Below, piece after piece: positions 34,811 through 45,520 of a stretch of DNA of 64,000 nt. Origin of the DNA: Apodospora peruviana (taxonomy: Eukaryota > Ascomycota > Sordariomycetes > Sordariales > Lasiosphaeriaceae); contig JAUEDM010000002.1 of assembly GCA_033439685.1 (NCBI GenBank), forward strand, positions 2,294,001 through 2,358,000, written 5' to 3'. Below the pieces are notes generated by a model. That model saw only the letters and a list, made by a program, of their open reading frames with translations, did no database searches and was not told the DNA's origin. The stretch's first letter is position 1. Every line of letters begins with the position of its first letter. A program made the translations under genes and the position numbers.

Positions 34811-36023
34811 TCTTGGATCGATAATGTAACTGCGAAGTTGGCTCAGACTGAAGAAGCGACAAAGAGAAGGGACGGAAGTGCGAGAAAAGAGTTGACGTTG
34901 CGTTGGGATAGGTACCTTAGTTACCTACCTATTAAGTGAAGTGGTTACCTCACGATGATAAGGGCAGGTGACCGACTGCGGCGAGCGGGTCCAGTAGTAC
35001 CGAGCCCGCTGCAGTCGCTTTGCCTAAAATGGCCAGGGGTGGTTGCCAGAGCTACCAGCCTACCAGAGGCTCGGAGCTATTAGTGGTACCTGACAGGGGC
35101 TAGCAACGGGAGCTGCCGCATGGATCATGTCTCACAGGTGAACTGAAAAGCGTTTACGGGCGGCTATCAAAATGCCGTGGCAAAGGTAATGCATACCGGG
35201 CAGAAACAATCGATTCTCACATAGGTACCTACCAGGTAAGTAACTGCCTGCCAGTCTCCAGAAAGGCGACAATCTATTTCAGGGCATCGGTCAACTGAGT
35301 AATCTTTGGATGATTTCAGACACTGCGGGACAGTTCAACGTTAATTCGTTGATCCCATATCCTTTGCCTTCAGACCAGATGAGTCGTTGCGAATTCCCCG
35401 CGATGCGCTTTTGACCTGCAAGCAGTTGGACAGAAAGGGGCGTGTCAATAAATCTCCCTTCCCGTAGTAGCGTACAACCCCATCGCGGTTGGCGCATGCC
35501 AAGAGATTACCGAGGTTCCGGTCACGCACAGTGATGCAATGCAATCCAGCAGTGGATCGTGTACATAACCCCTGATACGGATCCGTAGACCGCAATAGAA
35601 TCCGTAGAGGTTGCAGCCATCAATGGGATCGAGTGCAACAGAATGCAAAAGTGTTTATAGTACTCACATTCGCCACAATCCAGCTCATTCTTTTGCTACC
35701 TAAAGCAAACCCCATTATCCTTGATTTTTCCATGACGTTGGCAAATCCGATGAAAAAGAGCACGCGACCCAGCCACGGGGCCGATTGGCCACACCTCGGC
35801 CGATTGCGTAATGACGAAAAACTGTTTGGGATGAAAAAAGTGAAGCTTAAAAATGGATCGCCGTGGCAGTCCCCGCCGACAACACTTCCCACTTCCTTAG
35901 CGGTACTTTCACACTGGTCAACTTGGCTTGCGCGCGACGGGAAACCACCCGAGAATCAACATTCGTTTAACGTCTGCAAATCACCATCATCACCGTCGCC
36001 GCATCCGTCCTGATCGCTTCATC
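34811..36023. promoter_or_regulatory. Divergent promoter region (aminopeptidase / lipase)
   Basis: A 1.2 kb spacer between two divergent start codons. It has TACCTA/TAGGTA words at 34907-34929 and 35221-35240. The PAF-acetylhydrolase frame is open back to 35928 but only from a TTG. No RNA gene or convincing ORF is seen. Confidence 0.55.
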
Positions 36024-37859
36024 ATGGTCAACAAGATGGCATCCATGCTTTCGCTACTGAACCCCATCCCCGCGTTCCCCGAGTACACCGGCCCCTACAA
36101 AGTCGGCAGCATCGATGTAGAGATCCCCATCTCGGAGCTTACGGCGCCGAGTCCTGCGCCTGGCGGAGCCCAAGACCTCGTCACCGCCCAGTGCCGGATA
36201 TTCTACCCAGCGACCCCGGATTCCGATGGAAAGCGGATAACTTGGCTTCCTGCGCCTCAACGCCTACATCTCTCCTTCTATACGCAGTTCCTTGGCCTCG
36301 GATCATTGGCAGCTTCTGTGCTCTCCTTCCTTCCTCGTCATCTCCACTACATAACCATTCCTGTTCACAAGAACGCAAAACTCCTCCAGCCGCAGCTGCA
36401 GCCTGAGTCCGAGTCCGAGTCCGACTCTCAGCCGCAGCACAAACGATGGCCCACTGTCGTATTCTCCCACGGGCTCGGCGGGAGCCGGAACGCATACAGC
36501 CATCTGGCAGGTTCTTTGGCCTCACATGGCGTCGTGGTTGTATGTCCCGAGCACCGAGACGGCAGCGCCATTGTCTCTCTCGTCCGCGATCCCAACAACC
36601 GAGACCACCACAAGAACACCAACGCGCGTGCCATACCATGTATCCGAATCCCGCACACCAACACACCTGAGGTGTGGGGGAAACGTGACAAGCAGATGCG
36701 AATCCGGCTGTGGGAGCTCGGCCTCAATCTCGAAGCCATCATCGGAATCGACTGCGGCGACGAGCGCATAGTAAAGTCCAACCTGAACACCTCAACCCCA
36801 GAGCACGCCTTGGCCCAGTTCCGCGGCATGCTGGACGTGCAGGAGCCCGGCAAAGTGATCTTCGGCGGGCACTCATTCGGCGCAGCAACCATGGTGCAGC
36901 TTCTCAAAAGCACCTACTATGCCGAGAAACTCAGCAAGATGAGTAATCCGCTATTCAGTCCGAACCAAAATTCTGCCATCGCCCGTCAAGTCACGGAGCG
37001 CAGCCCGACTTTCTTGCTCGACATGTGGTGCTTCCCTTTGCTGTCGGCCGCCAGCGCGCCACTGTACAACCTTCCGCTGCCCGCGTATGCCAACAGGAAC
37101 ACCGCGCCAGGCGGCAGTGCCATCCTGGCAGTCGAGTCGGAGACCTTTTACAAGTGGAAGGATCACCTCCATGTCAAGGCGCGGATTCTCTCGCCCGACC
37201 CGTCACAGATCGTAGTTTCTAAAGCGGCTTTCCAGCGACCGAATGGCACAGAGCCATTTGAGCAGCCAAATTTTTTCTATGTCGAGAACAGCGCGCACCT
37301 CAGCCAGAGCGATTTTGGGGTTCTGTTTCCCTGGTTTGTGAAAAAGGCGTTTGGCGCGGAGCAGCCGGAGCGCACGATGCGGCTGAACGTGCGAGCACTG
37401 CTGCAGTTTTTGAGGGGAAATGGTGTCGGTTCCTGGCTGGTGGCCGGGACCTGGGTCGGTGATCTTGTCGAAGGCGGTGGCGGTGACGTTGGGAAGGACA
37501 AGCGTACCCACGATGACGGAGCCATTCTCGCGACAGATGATAAAACTGCCATTGAGTCGTGGAAGCGGATCGATATTGTCGGCTTGGGAGCACATGCCGG
37601 CCCTAGCGAGCTCGAGTTACTTGTTGGTAAGGTCAGCAAGGCTGATGCGAGCAAGGCAGACCAGGGCGAGAGGGAGATGGAGGAGGAGATTGAGCCTGGC
37701 GTGGGGCATGAGGATGATGAGAAAAAGATGCATGGGGGGGAATCTTCTGCTGATGAGAGTGTGAGTGGTACTAGTACTAGCAACGGTATCGGTGCTGCCA
37801 AAGCCGCCGCCGCAGCTGCTGCTGCGAAGGAAAGTGCGGTGAGTGCCAGAGCTGCTTGA
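36024..37859 (+). CDS. PAF-acetylhydrolase-like phospholipase A2/esterase
   Basis: Alpha/beta-hydrolase of the plasma PAF-acetylhydrolase family, expected to release short or oxidised acyl chains from phospholipids. 611 aa in a single exon from the ATG at 36024 (MVNKMASMLSLLNPIP); in-frame codons upstream reach only a TTG. Key motifs: VVFSHGLGGSRNAYS (oxyanion region), VVVVCPEHRDGSA (family signature), FGGHSFGAAT with the nucleophile Ser284, and a late HLSQSDF segment that may supply the catalytic His. The last 110 residues are Asp/Glu/Lys-rich and end in an alanine run (AKAAAAAAAAKE), a disordered tail outside the hydrolase fold. There is no signal peptide, so it is probably intracellular. 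Confidence 0.88.
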   Translation: MVNKMASMLSLLNPIPAFPEYTGPYKVGSIDVEIPISELTAPSPAPGGAQDLVTAQCRIFYPATPDSDGKRITWLPAPQRLHLSFYTQFLGLGSLAASVLSFLPRHLHYITIPVHKNAKLLQPQLQPESESESDSQPQHKRWPTVVFSHGLGGSRNAYSHLAGSLASHGVVVVCPEHRDGSAIVSLVRDPNNRDHHKNTNARAIPCIRIPHTNTPEVWGKRDKQMRIRLWELGLNLEAIIGIDCGDERIVKSNLNTSTPEHALAQFRGMLDVQEPGKVIFGGHSFGAATMVQLLKSTYYAEKLSKMSNPLFSPNQNSAIARQVTERSPTFLLDMWCFPLLSAASAPLYNLPLPAYANRNTAPGGSAILAVESETFYKWKDHLHVKARILSPDPSQIVVSKAAFQRPNGTEPFEQPNFFYVENSAHLSQSDFGVLFPWFVKKAFGAEQPERTMRLNVRALLQFLRGNGVGSWLVAGTWVGDLVEGGGGDVGKDKRTHDDGAILATDDKTAIESWKRIDIVGLGAHAGPSELELLVGKVSKADASKADQGEREMEEEIEPGVGHEDDEKKMHGGESSADESVSGTSTSNGIGAAKAAAAAAAAKESAVSARAA

Positions 37860-38432
37860 GACTTTTTTTTCTTGTTTCATTTCCTTCCTCTCCGTATTTT
37901 GGCGCCGGGGTAGCGGGCAGCGTTGCATCTTTTCATATGTCACCTAGAGTAGACGGGTGTTTCTCTCAAGAGAATGGGGTTGGTGATCGCTTCAGCATGT
38001 GATCGGTGAGTACGGTCTTACGAAAGGGGGGTTTCATGGAAGATTATGGGAAGGTCGAGATGTAAAGACGGACTGGATCAGGTCTCGATATGTGGTATTC
38101 AACGGGCGAAATGAAAGAAGAGTGTATAGTATAGATACCCTAGCTACCCATCCATGGCTGTAATGGCGGCATGTGTGGTATTATTGTCACGTTGATAGAC
38201 TATTTATCCTCCCTAAGCACCCGTGAGACGGAGACAGAGGGAGAGAGAAGGGTGCTCAGAATCAGACTTTAAGCAACTAAAGTAATCAGAACATGGGCTA
38301 TATCTGGACATTCTTCTTCTCTGGGCCAAGAAAGAAAACAAGTACCGCCGCAGCGTAAACTATCTACCTAACGCCTGCCATATCTTGAAACTCGACAACA
38401 GTAGCAGATGAACAGAGCAATGTTTTCAGTTG
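37860..38432. other. Convergent 3' spacer
   Basis: A 573 bp spacer between convergent 3' ends, with T-rich sequence right after the lipase stop and nothing else recognisable. Confidence 0.6.
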
Positions 38433-39376
38433 TCATCTGTGTGTAACGTATAAATTTTCAAGCGCACCAATAAGTTCCGCCTCCCGGAGCCTCTCCTGCC
38501 ACTTGGTGACTTTCGCCTGGCTTGCCGCCTGCTGCTGCTTTGCGGGATTGAACTTTGGGCCAAAAACGAATTTCTGGACACCAGTTGGCATCGGTACTCC
38601 AGCGGCGTCCTTTTTCTTCTTGTTGTTGTTGTGCTGCTGCTGCTGCTGCTGCTGCTTGGCCTGCTGCTTGGCCTGCTGCTTGGCCTTCTGCTTATGCCTC
38701 CACCTGCCGTCGTGGTGCTCATGTGCAGAGGTGTGGTAGTAGTGGTTGTCCGCAGGTTGCCGCGGAGGTGGCACCGTTCTGGTGATTCGGCTCCTGCGGG
38801 TGGTCTGATCGGCCGTTGATGAGTTTCCAACGGAGCTGTTTGGCGACTCCTCGTCCTTGTCCTCATCATCATCATCATCGTCGTCGTCGTCGTCTTCTTC
38901 CTCTTTGTCCTCTTCCGGAATAACCGAAGTGGTTGGAACGTGGGTTTCAACCTCAGCAGCAACGGCGGATCCAAGGTAAGTCGATGGATCCAATATATCC
39001 ACTATTTGTCTGTAATCATAGTCCCAGTTTATCCCTATATAAAACAGTTAGTACCAGCTGACAAAGTCAGGGGTAAAAGGGGAAACATACCGTCGGGCAA
39101 TAATCTTCCCCGCCACATATATTTCTTGTTGTCACCTATATGCCATTCTCCCCACGGGCCAGGTTTCTTTGCAGTAACTAGGCAGTTGTCGCATGCGCAA
39201 ACGCGCGTTTTCTTGCTCTCCTTATGCCCCCTTGCGTGACGGTGCTTTTCCTTCTTGTGGTGCTTGGTGTGCGTGTAGTAGTGTGGCTGAACTTCATCAT
39301 AGACAGGAATAGACATCTGATAGTTCTGGTTATTTGGCCACTCAGAGAGGTAGCTACTAGATCGAGTGGAAGGCAT
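38433..39376 (-). CDS. Hypothetical protein with Cys-rich core, acidic run and polyglutamine
   Basis: Two exons, 39376-39091 and 39034-38433, are joined in phase 1 across a 56 bp intron (GTATGT ... TACTAAC ... ATATAG), giving 295 aa. I do not recognise the family. The N-terminal half is His/Lys-rich (HHKKEKHRHARGHKESKK), then RVCACDNCLVTAKKPGPWGEW with a CxCxxC cluster, then an aromatic stretch across the splice junction (YMWRGRLLPDGINWDYDY). The perfect branch site and uninterrupted frame support splicing. The C-terminal half is low complexity: an Asp/Glu run, (AKQQ)n followed by a glutamine run, and a basic end (KVTKWQERLREAELIGALENL). Possibly nuclear or nucleic-acid binding, but this is composition only. 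Confidence 0.72.
38632..38655. repeat. (TGC)8 trinucleotide run encoding polyglutamine on the minus strand
   Basis: Eight perfect TGC units, read on the minus strand as glutamine codons within the unknown protein. Neighbouring imperfect units encode AKQQ repeats. Confidence 0.9.
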
Positions 39377-40942
39377 TGTGAATATAGGTTGAGGTATGGT
39401 GGAGGAATAGCAAAGTAGAAGGCAGCTTGCCTTCGACAAGATCTCGGCAGGGGGGCACGTCTTCCCTCAAAGGGGTTTTATCTTCAAGTCGGCGATGGAC
39501 TGGCGGTGGTGGAAGTAGCAGTGCTAGGCAGCGCTCGCTGCCTGCACGCTCCGACACTATACAGCCAGACAGAATTCCATATCGACATGCCTAAGAGGAA
39601 AATTCGCTTACCGGGGCCGCATCGAATGCCGAGGAGCATCCCGAACTTTGTAAATTCGCAGCAGAGTGTGCCGCGGTATCCAAGGCAGCGACGCGGTTGG
39701 AAGGGTGGATGGATATCACAGATGGAAAAGAAGACGAAAACCCGAGAAACCAACAGAACACCGAGAGCCATGCAGGTTGCTATCCAGGTCAGAATCAGAG
39801 AAAGACAATAGGCTTGTGCAGGTAGTCACAGCTCTTGCAAACCAGAGCCAAGGAGGGTGGTATGGAAACGACAATATGAAAGCGGTTGTATGTAGCCCGA
39901 AATGTATATGGGACATAGTGTCAACCCGATGCTGCCTTACATATTTTGAACCTGGACGTGTAGGCAGCCGGCGTCATCGTGCACTGCAGTGGTTCACCCG
40001 TCACCGGGAGTTGCTGCCCAACTGCCAACACCACAAGGCCCGGTTGCTCAGTATGACTGGGGATATCGAAAGGCTCCCATGACATTTTGATGCGGCCCAG
40101 TCAAACGCCAGGCATTCTCCGAGCCGATCTGCAAATGGGAGCCACAGCAGCTGATAACGAGTAGCTGATGTACAACATCAATTTCCAAAGAACCAACAAC
40201 CCGGGGCCGACCAAGGCTGAATTGGCCGTTTCCATAGGGTCAAGTCTTGGTGATTCGCCTGGTCCATAGATGCCGTAGGTACCCAGGCAGCATGCAACTC
40301 GCAAACTTTAGGACACCGCGGCAGGTGAGGCGCGTCAGAAAGTCCGAGAAAAATGGTAGTCGCGTCGTTTGGAATTTCGTCCTCAACCTGACTTCAGCAC
40401 CTTTCCAGCGGAACCCGCCAGCCAAATGAACGCCATAGACGCTGCATCATGCATGCTTGCGTATGCGTGTATCTCTCAAAAATGCCCAAGATATTCAGTC
40501 AATCATGCTTGTCTGGATTTTCGTGAGCCCTTCCATCTCATGTCTCAGCAGGCAGAAGGGCGTGGAGATGGAAGAGAAAGAGAAGAGAAAGCTGTTGATG
40601 GCCACCTATTGGCCTGTCGGGTGCCACGTCTGAATTTCGATTTCCAAACCCCACACTCCACAGTGGGGTCCGGTGTGCGCACTGTGCCCTCCCTCCAGCC
40701 CCTGGCCGCTACTGTGGCGTACAGTACAGACTGTGGCTGTGGCCTTGCAAGGCCTCAGGTACCACAAGCCGTCCGTCCGCGACTTTGGGAGCTGCGCTAA
40801 ACTTATCGTAATCCACGAATAGAGAGAGCCACTGCAGCTTCACAAATCGCAATCGCAATCGCATCCCAACCGACTGTCGCGTCGAGGCCAGGGATCACTT
40901 CGAAAGCACCTTACCCAGAACAAACCATAACAATCCGTGAAT
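39377..40942. other. Divergent intergenic region
   Basis: A 1.57 kb spacer between the minus-strand unknown gene and SmD3. ORFs up to 143 aa occur, but none has a domain or conserved-looking segment. A short AATCGC repeat lies at about 40845-40861, just upstream of SmD3. Confidence 0.55.
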
Positions 40943-41542
40943 ATGACGTCGACAATTGGCATTCCGATAAAACTTCTCAACGAGGCCCAAGTTAGTACCC
41001 CGTCGCCCGTCGTCGGCGTTGCTTGCAACCGCAACTGCTGCTCTTCTCAAAAAAACACTGGCTAACATTTTCCGCGCTTCCGTCAGGGCCATATTGTTAC
41101 TCTAGAGATTACGTCGGGTCAGACCTACCGCGGGAAGCTGATCGAGGGTACGTTCCTACCACTACGGCATTACTCCCGCCCCGTCTACGTTACTAACACC
41201 CCCTCCAGCGGAAGACAACATGAACGTGCAGCTGAAGGACATCACCGTGACCGCCCGCGATGGTCGTGTCAGTCATCTTGAACAGGTCTATATTCGGGGC
41301 AGCCACGTGCGGTTTTTCATCGTTCCCGACATGTTGAGGTGAGCACACACACTCCCTCACTTCCTCCTCAAAATGATAACTCAGACTAACGAATGTGTGT
41401 CTTGCGTTGTAGGAACGCCCCGATGTTTCGAAGTCGTAACGCTCGCGGACGCGGCGTCGGCCTCGCCAGAGGCAGAGCAACCGTTAGCAGGGCGCGGGCG
41501 GGTGGTCGTGGCGGCCCCGGCGGCGGTCCTGGCAGGGGATGA
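40943..41542 (+). CDS. SMD3: Small nuclear ribonucleoprotein Sm D3
   Basis: Core Sm-ring subunit of the U1, U2, U4 and U5 snRNPs. Four exons: 40943-40990, 41087-41147, 41209-41338 and 41413-41542, 122 aa in total. None of the open frames alone shows the protein; joining exons at GTTAGT, GTACGT and GTGAGC donors gives MTSTIGIPIKLLNEAQ, then GHIVTLEITSGQTYRGKLIE (Sm1 motif), then AEDNMNVQLKDITVTARDG and YIRGSHVRFFIVPDMLR (Sm2 motif). The tail NAPMFRSRNARGRGVGLARG and the following RGG/GR repeats match the arginine-methylated tail of SmD3. All junction phases agree (0, 1, 2). Confidence 0.97.
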
Positions 41543-42247
41543 GTCAACCGGACCAGTTCAACCACAAAACGTCGCTATGATGTTCTGCCTTGTTGTCGTT
41601 ATATTGCCACAGAGGCGGCAAAAGCAGCAGCTGTCAGCAGCAGAGACATATCGGGGACCGAAGAGAAGGGAAATGATTACCATACGATACCACACAAACA
41701 TCACCCAAACCCCCTGCGACAAGCTCTTTCTTCAACTCAAGCGAAAATAGTTTACGGATGTGGAAATTCCCGCCCAGTCGGCCAACCAACCAAAAGGAGA
41801 AAGCAAAAGGAAGTTTGAAGGGGCAAAACAGTTCTAAACATTGCCAACATGGCGTATTACTTGGATCGATCATTTTCGGTGCGTGGCGGCGTTTTAGGTC
41901 AATAAGGGTCAGTCAGTCAAGCACGGGAACATCCAAGTTGGTCGGGTTACGTCGTCTTGTGAGCGGATAAGGTACCAGGCACCTATGAGTCGGAGCAGGA
42001 CAAGATTCTAGGCTTAGGCTTCATTTGTTTATTAGCACCCCCCGGTTGGTTGGCTGGCTAGAATAATCCTCGACAAACAACCCGGCACACCAAATGATCG
42101 ACCGTCTAGGTGGATAGGCTAACTCATTACCCGATAATATATTTCTGTCCTACATCGGCGAAGCTGATCCGGATCTCTAGCTAGGTAGGTAGGCATCTTT
42201 CCCCGATTTCATATCATGTGATGTGAATACCTAAGGTAGGTATAGAT
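41543..42247. other. Convergent 3' spacer
   Basis: A 705 bp spacer between the SmD3 and acetoacetyl-CoA synthetase 3' ends. TAGGTA words lie at 42181-42193 and 42231-42243. No gene is seen. Confidence 0.6.
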
Positions 42248-44714
42248 CTAAAGCTTCTCTTTAGGCCCAACCAGCTCCTCGACCTTGGCAAACTGGTAAT
42301 AGTAGTCCAGACTCTGCGGGTTCGCCAGCGTGCCACTAGCCTTGATGCTCTGGCCCGAAACGATCTGCTTGACCGGTAGTTCAACCTTTTTCAAGTTGAT
42401 CGTTGTCTGTAAATTTCACTGTCAGTTATCTTTCCCACCTGTCTGTCAGATGGACACGAAAAAAACATACCGGAATCTCGGGCGTCTCAAAGATATACCT
42501 CGGCACATGCCGCTTGGACAGATCCGATCCGATCGCCGCCTTGATCTCGTTAACCAAACGGCGATCGAACTTGTGACCGGGCTTCATCAGCAGGAACAGC
42601 ATGACGCTCTCGTCCTGGTCCTGCGGCCGGCGCTGGCCCACGCACAGCGACTCCTGCACGCGATCAGCGAAACGCCGCTCGATCACGCCGTAGATCTCGG
42701 CCGACCCGAACCGCACCCCGGAAGGGTTCAGAACGCCGTCGGCCCGGCCCAGGAAATAGACGTTGCCCGTGGTCGGGTGGATGCAGCAGAAGTCGCCGTG
42801 CGCCCAGACGCCGTCGAAGCGCGCAAAGTAGGCGGCGTGGTATTTTGAGCCCGGCGTCGCGGCCGGCTCTTTATCACCCCAGAAGAAGCAGGGCACGTTG
42901 GGAAACGGCATGGCGGCAACCAGCTCTCCCGGCGTGCCGTGCGGGACTTCTTTTCCTGGACCGTCGGGCAGGAGCGAGTCGTAGATGGCGACGTGCAAGC
43001 CCAGCGAGGGGCCCTGCGTGCCGCCGACATAGACGGGCGTAAGTGGGTTCATGAGCCCGAAGCAGCCGGCGATGTCGGTGCCGCCCGAGATGTTGGCCAG
43101 GTGGACGTGGGCGGGGAACCCGTTGTCGTAGAACCACTCGAACAGCTGGTCCGAGAGGACCATGCCCGTGCTCGTGACGATGCGTAGGCTCGACAGGTCG
43201 GCCATTTCGCGCGGCGAGAGTTTGTTTTTGGCGAGCTCGAGCATCCACCGCGGGCTGATGCCGAGCTTGGTGGCCTTGTGCTGCGCTGCGAGGCGGATGA
43301 GGATGCCTGCGTCGGGAAGGAAGGGCGAGCCGTCATAGGCAATGGTGCGTCCGCCATAGAGTAAAACAGCGACGTTGGCGAGGTACATGATCCAGCCCGT
43401 CGTGGTGTACTGCAGGGTCACGCTGTCCGGGCCGAGGCCCTCGTGGAGTCTACCTTCCTTGAAGTAGTTGATCATGAGGCCGCCGCCCGAGTGGACGATG
43501 GCTTTGGGGATACCAGTCGTGCCGGATGAGTAGCAGATCAGCAAGGGCTCGTGGAAGCCGATGCGCACAAAGTCTGGCGGCGGGCTGGAAGGTTTAGACC
43601 GTGCGAGGAAAGAATCCCATGTTTCGGTTTTCGGGACCTGCGAGATGTCGCGGGCTTGCTCGAAGCGCCGTATCGCTACGGCACCGGCAAAGTTGGTGCA
43701 CCCCTCCAGCCCGTCGACGACCTCGGTCATCTTGTCACGGAGATCGACAACCTTGCCGTTGTACAGAGCGGCGTCGTCCATAAACAGCAACTTGGGGTTC
43801 ACCTGCACGGCGCGCTGCAGGATCCCCTTGACGCCCATGTCGGTCGAGCTGCTGCTGAAGATGCCGCCCAGCCAAGCGGTAGCCAGCCACACGAGCAGCG
43901 TCTCGACACTGTTCGCCCCAACCACCACCACACGGTCGCCCTTGACCACTCCTCGCGCCTTCATCACACCCGCCAGGAGTGCCGCCCGCTGTCGCAGTTC
44001 ACCATACGTCACGTTCCTCACTTCACTGCCGCCCTCCCTGACTTCGGTCATGGCAATCTTGTCGTCTTCCTTGTCGATGGTGCCCCGGCGGTTGGTGACA
44101 GGGTCAGAACCAGAGCGCGAGAAGAGCATGTTCTCGGCAAAGTTGAGTTTTACTCCTTCGAACCATCGCGGTATTTGGTTGACGGTGGCTCTCTCATCCA
44201 CGACGGTGGTGTACGTGCCCGAGTAGATGAACGCAGCCGCGTCAAAGATGTCGGTCCAGAAGTTGGACCGCTGGGTTAGGGAGTAGTTTTGCAGGTCCCA
44301 GAACGTCTGTATTAGAGGTCAGTTAACCACCGCTTTTTTTTGGCAATGTGCTTTAATACATGTGGTCTTTAATCAAAGCTGTGACACTCGGGGGGAAGCC
44401 AATGACAGAAAAGCAATCGCTTCATCAAGCCGAACCACAAAAGAGCCAAAAAATCATGACCTTAACAAACAATCAAAGCCACTATGGATAGACCCATCTC
44501 CTGCATGGGAATTGGATAAGGAGGCATGACCGACCATGATCAAAGTAGGGAGACCTGACATAATCATACAAAAAGCACTAACCTTGAGCTTCAACCCTCG
44601 CTTCGTATTGACTTCCTGCATGAACCTCCACATGTCGGTATTCCCCGGGTCCGGGTGCTCCCAGAGCTTTCGGCCGGTCTGGACGACAGCCGTGCCATCC
44701 TCCGCCGCCGCCAT
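42248..44714 (-). CDS. Acetoacetyl-CoA synthetase
   Basis: Activates acetoacetate to acetoacetyl-CoA with ATP, feeding sterol and fatty-acid synthesis or ketone-body use. Three exons: 44714-44583, 44306-42471 and 42406-42248; 708 aa, slightly above the usual 650-680. The first intron is unusually long (276 bp). Adenylate-forming motifs are clear: the P-loop-like ICYSSGTTGIPKAIVHS, ISGGTDIAGCFG, GVWAHGDFCCIHPTTGNVYFLGRADGVLNPSGVRFG, and near the end the catalytic-lysine region TTINLKKVELPVKQIVSGQ. The N-terminus (RKLWEHPDPGNTDMWRFM) and LKLNFAEN-like VKLNFAENML are typical of the acetoacetyl-CoA subfamily, as opposed to acetyl-CoA synthetases. The frame extends above 44714 only to a TTG, so MAAAEDG is the start. 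Confidence 0.95.
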
Positions 44715-45520
44715 GGTCGATATCGACGAGTAGGTAGTCTCCAAATTGCCCCAATAAGCAACGATATTAGTCGCCAAGGTAGCTTTAGTCAGTTGCTGAT
44801 TGGCTAATACCAAGCCAGAACGCAAAGGCTAAACTTCAAAAAAGCAAAAAGAATAAATAAAAATAAATTATAAAAATAGGAGAAAAAGGGACGGGAAGAG
44901 CGGAGGTCCGTCTCGGCCGGTTGACTTTGCGGGGCGGGCGCGGAAGGGGAGGACGTTAAGATGGGTTTCGGTCCCAATTGTTAAGGTAAGGTAGTTTACT
45001 CGACTGCCCTGCCGCGGAAGGGGTGATCAATGATTACGGAATACCTATCGGTCAACCAGCAGGCGGAAATCGTAACCCGAGCCGAGCCGAGCGAACCGAC
45101 TGCCCGACTGTAGACGAAATAGGATGAACGGTCTCGGCCAGGTCCCTGGGCCCCTCACCACCCTCATTATAGTTAACAACACCTTGGTGGATTGCGCTGT
45201 AACTCCCCCGCGTTTCGGGTGGATTGGTGGGTATCCAACCGAATCTACGGGGTAATTCAAGTTGCAACGGAGTAGCACCGCTATCACGCCATCCATTGGT
45301 CAATAATCCAACACTTTCGGGACCAAATCGTTATCTGCCATTGGCCTATAAAAGATCTCTAATTCTTTTGTAACAGAATAGTTTCATTTGATTGGTCAGA
45401 AAATGAAGGACGATATCCTATTGGCCAATAAGAAAGAAGTATGGGTGAGATTTCATCACTATTATACCTAGAGCATCCGGCAGCAGTTATCAAATACACA
45501 GCACGCTCATTACATTACTC
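44715..45520. promoter_or_regulatory. Promoter region of acetoacetyl-CoA synthetase with a CCAAT cluster
   Basis: An 806 bp spacer. Four ATTGG pentamers (CCAAT on the minus strand) lie at 45295-45299, 45340-45344, 45391-45395 and 45420-45424; a fifth CCAAT on the plus strand is at 45425-45429. Such clusters bind the HAP/CCAAT complex. They sit 580-715 bp before the synthetase start and next to the alkaline phosphatase 3' end. A TATAAAAG at 45347-45354 is on the plus strand, the wrong orientation for the synthetase. The word TACGGAATAC occurs at 45035-45044. Confidence 0.5.

Noticed and set aside
44715..44825. N-terminal extension of acetoacetyl-CoA synthetase (possible mitochondrial targeting peptide)
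   Set aside because: The frame is open but begins only at a TTG; the first ATG is at 44714 and matches the usual family start.
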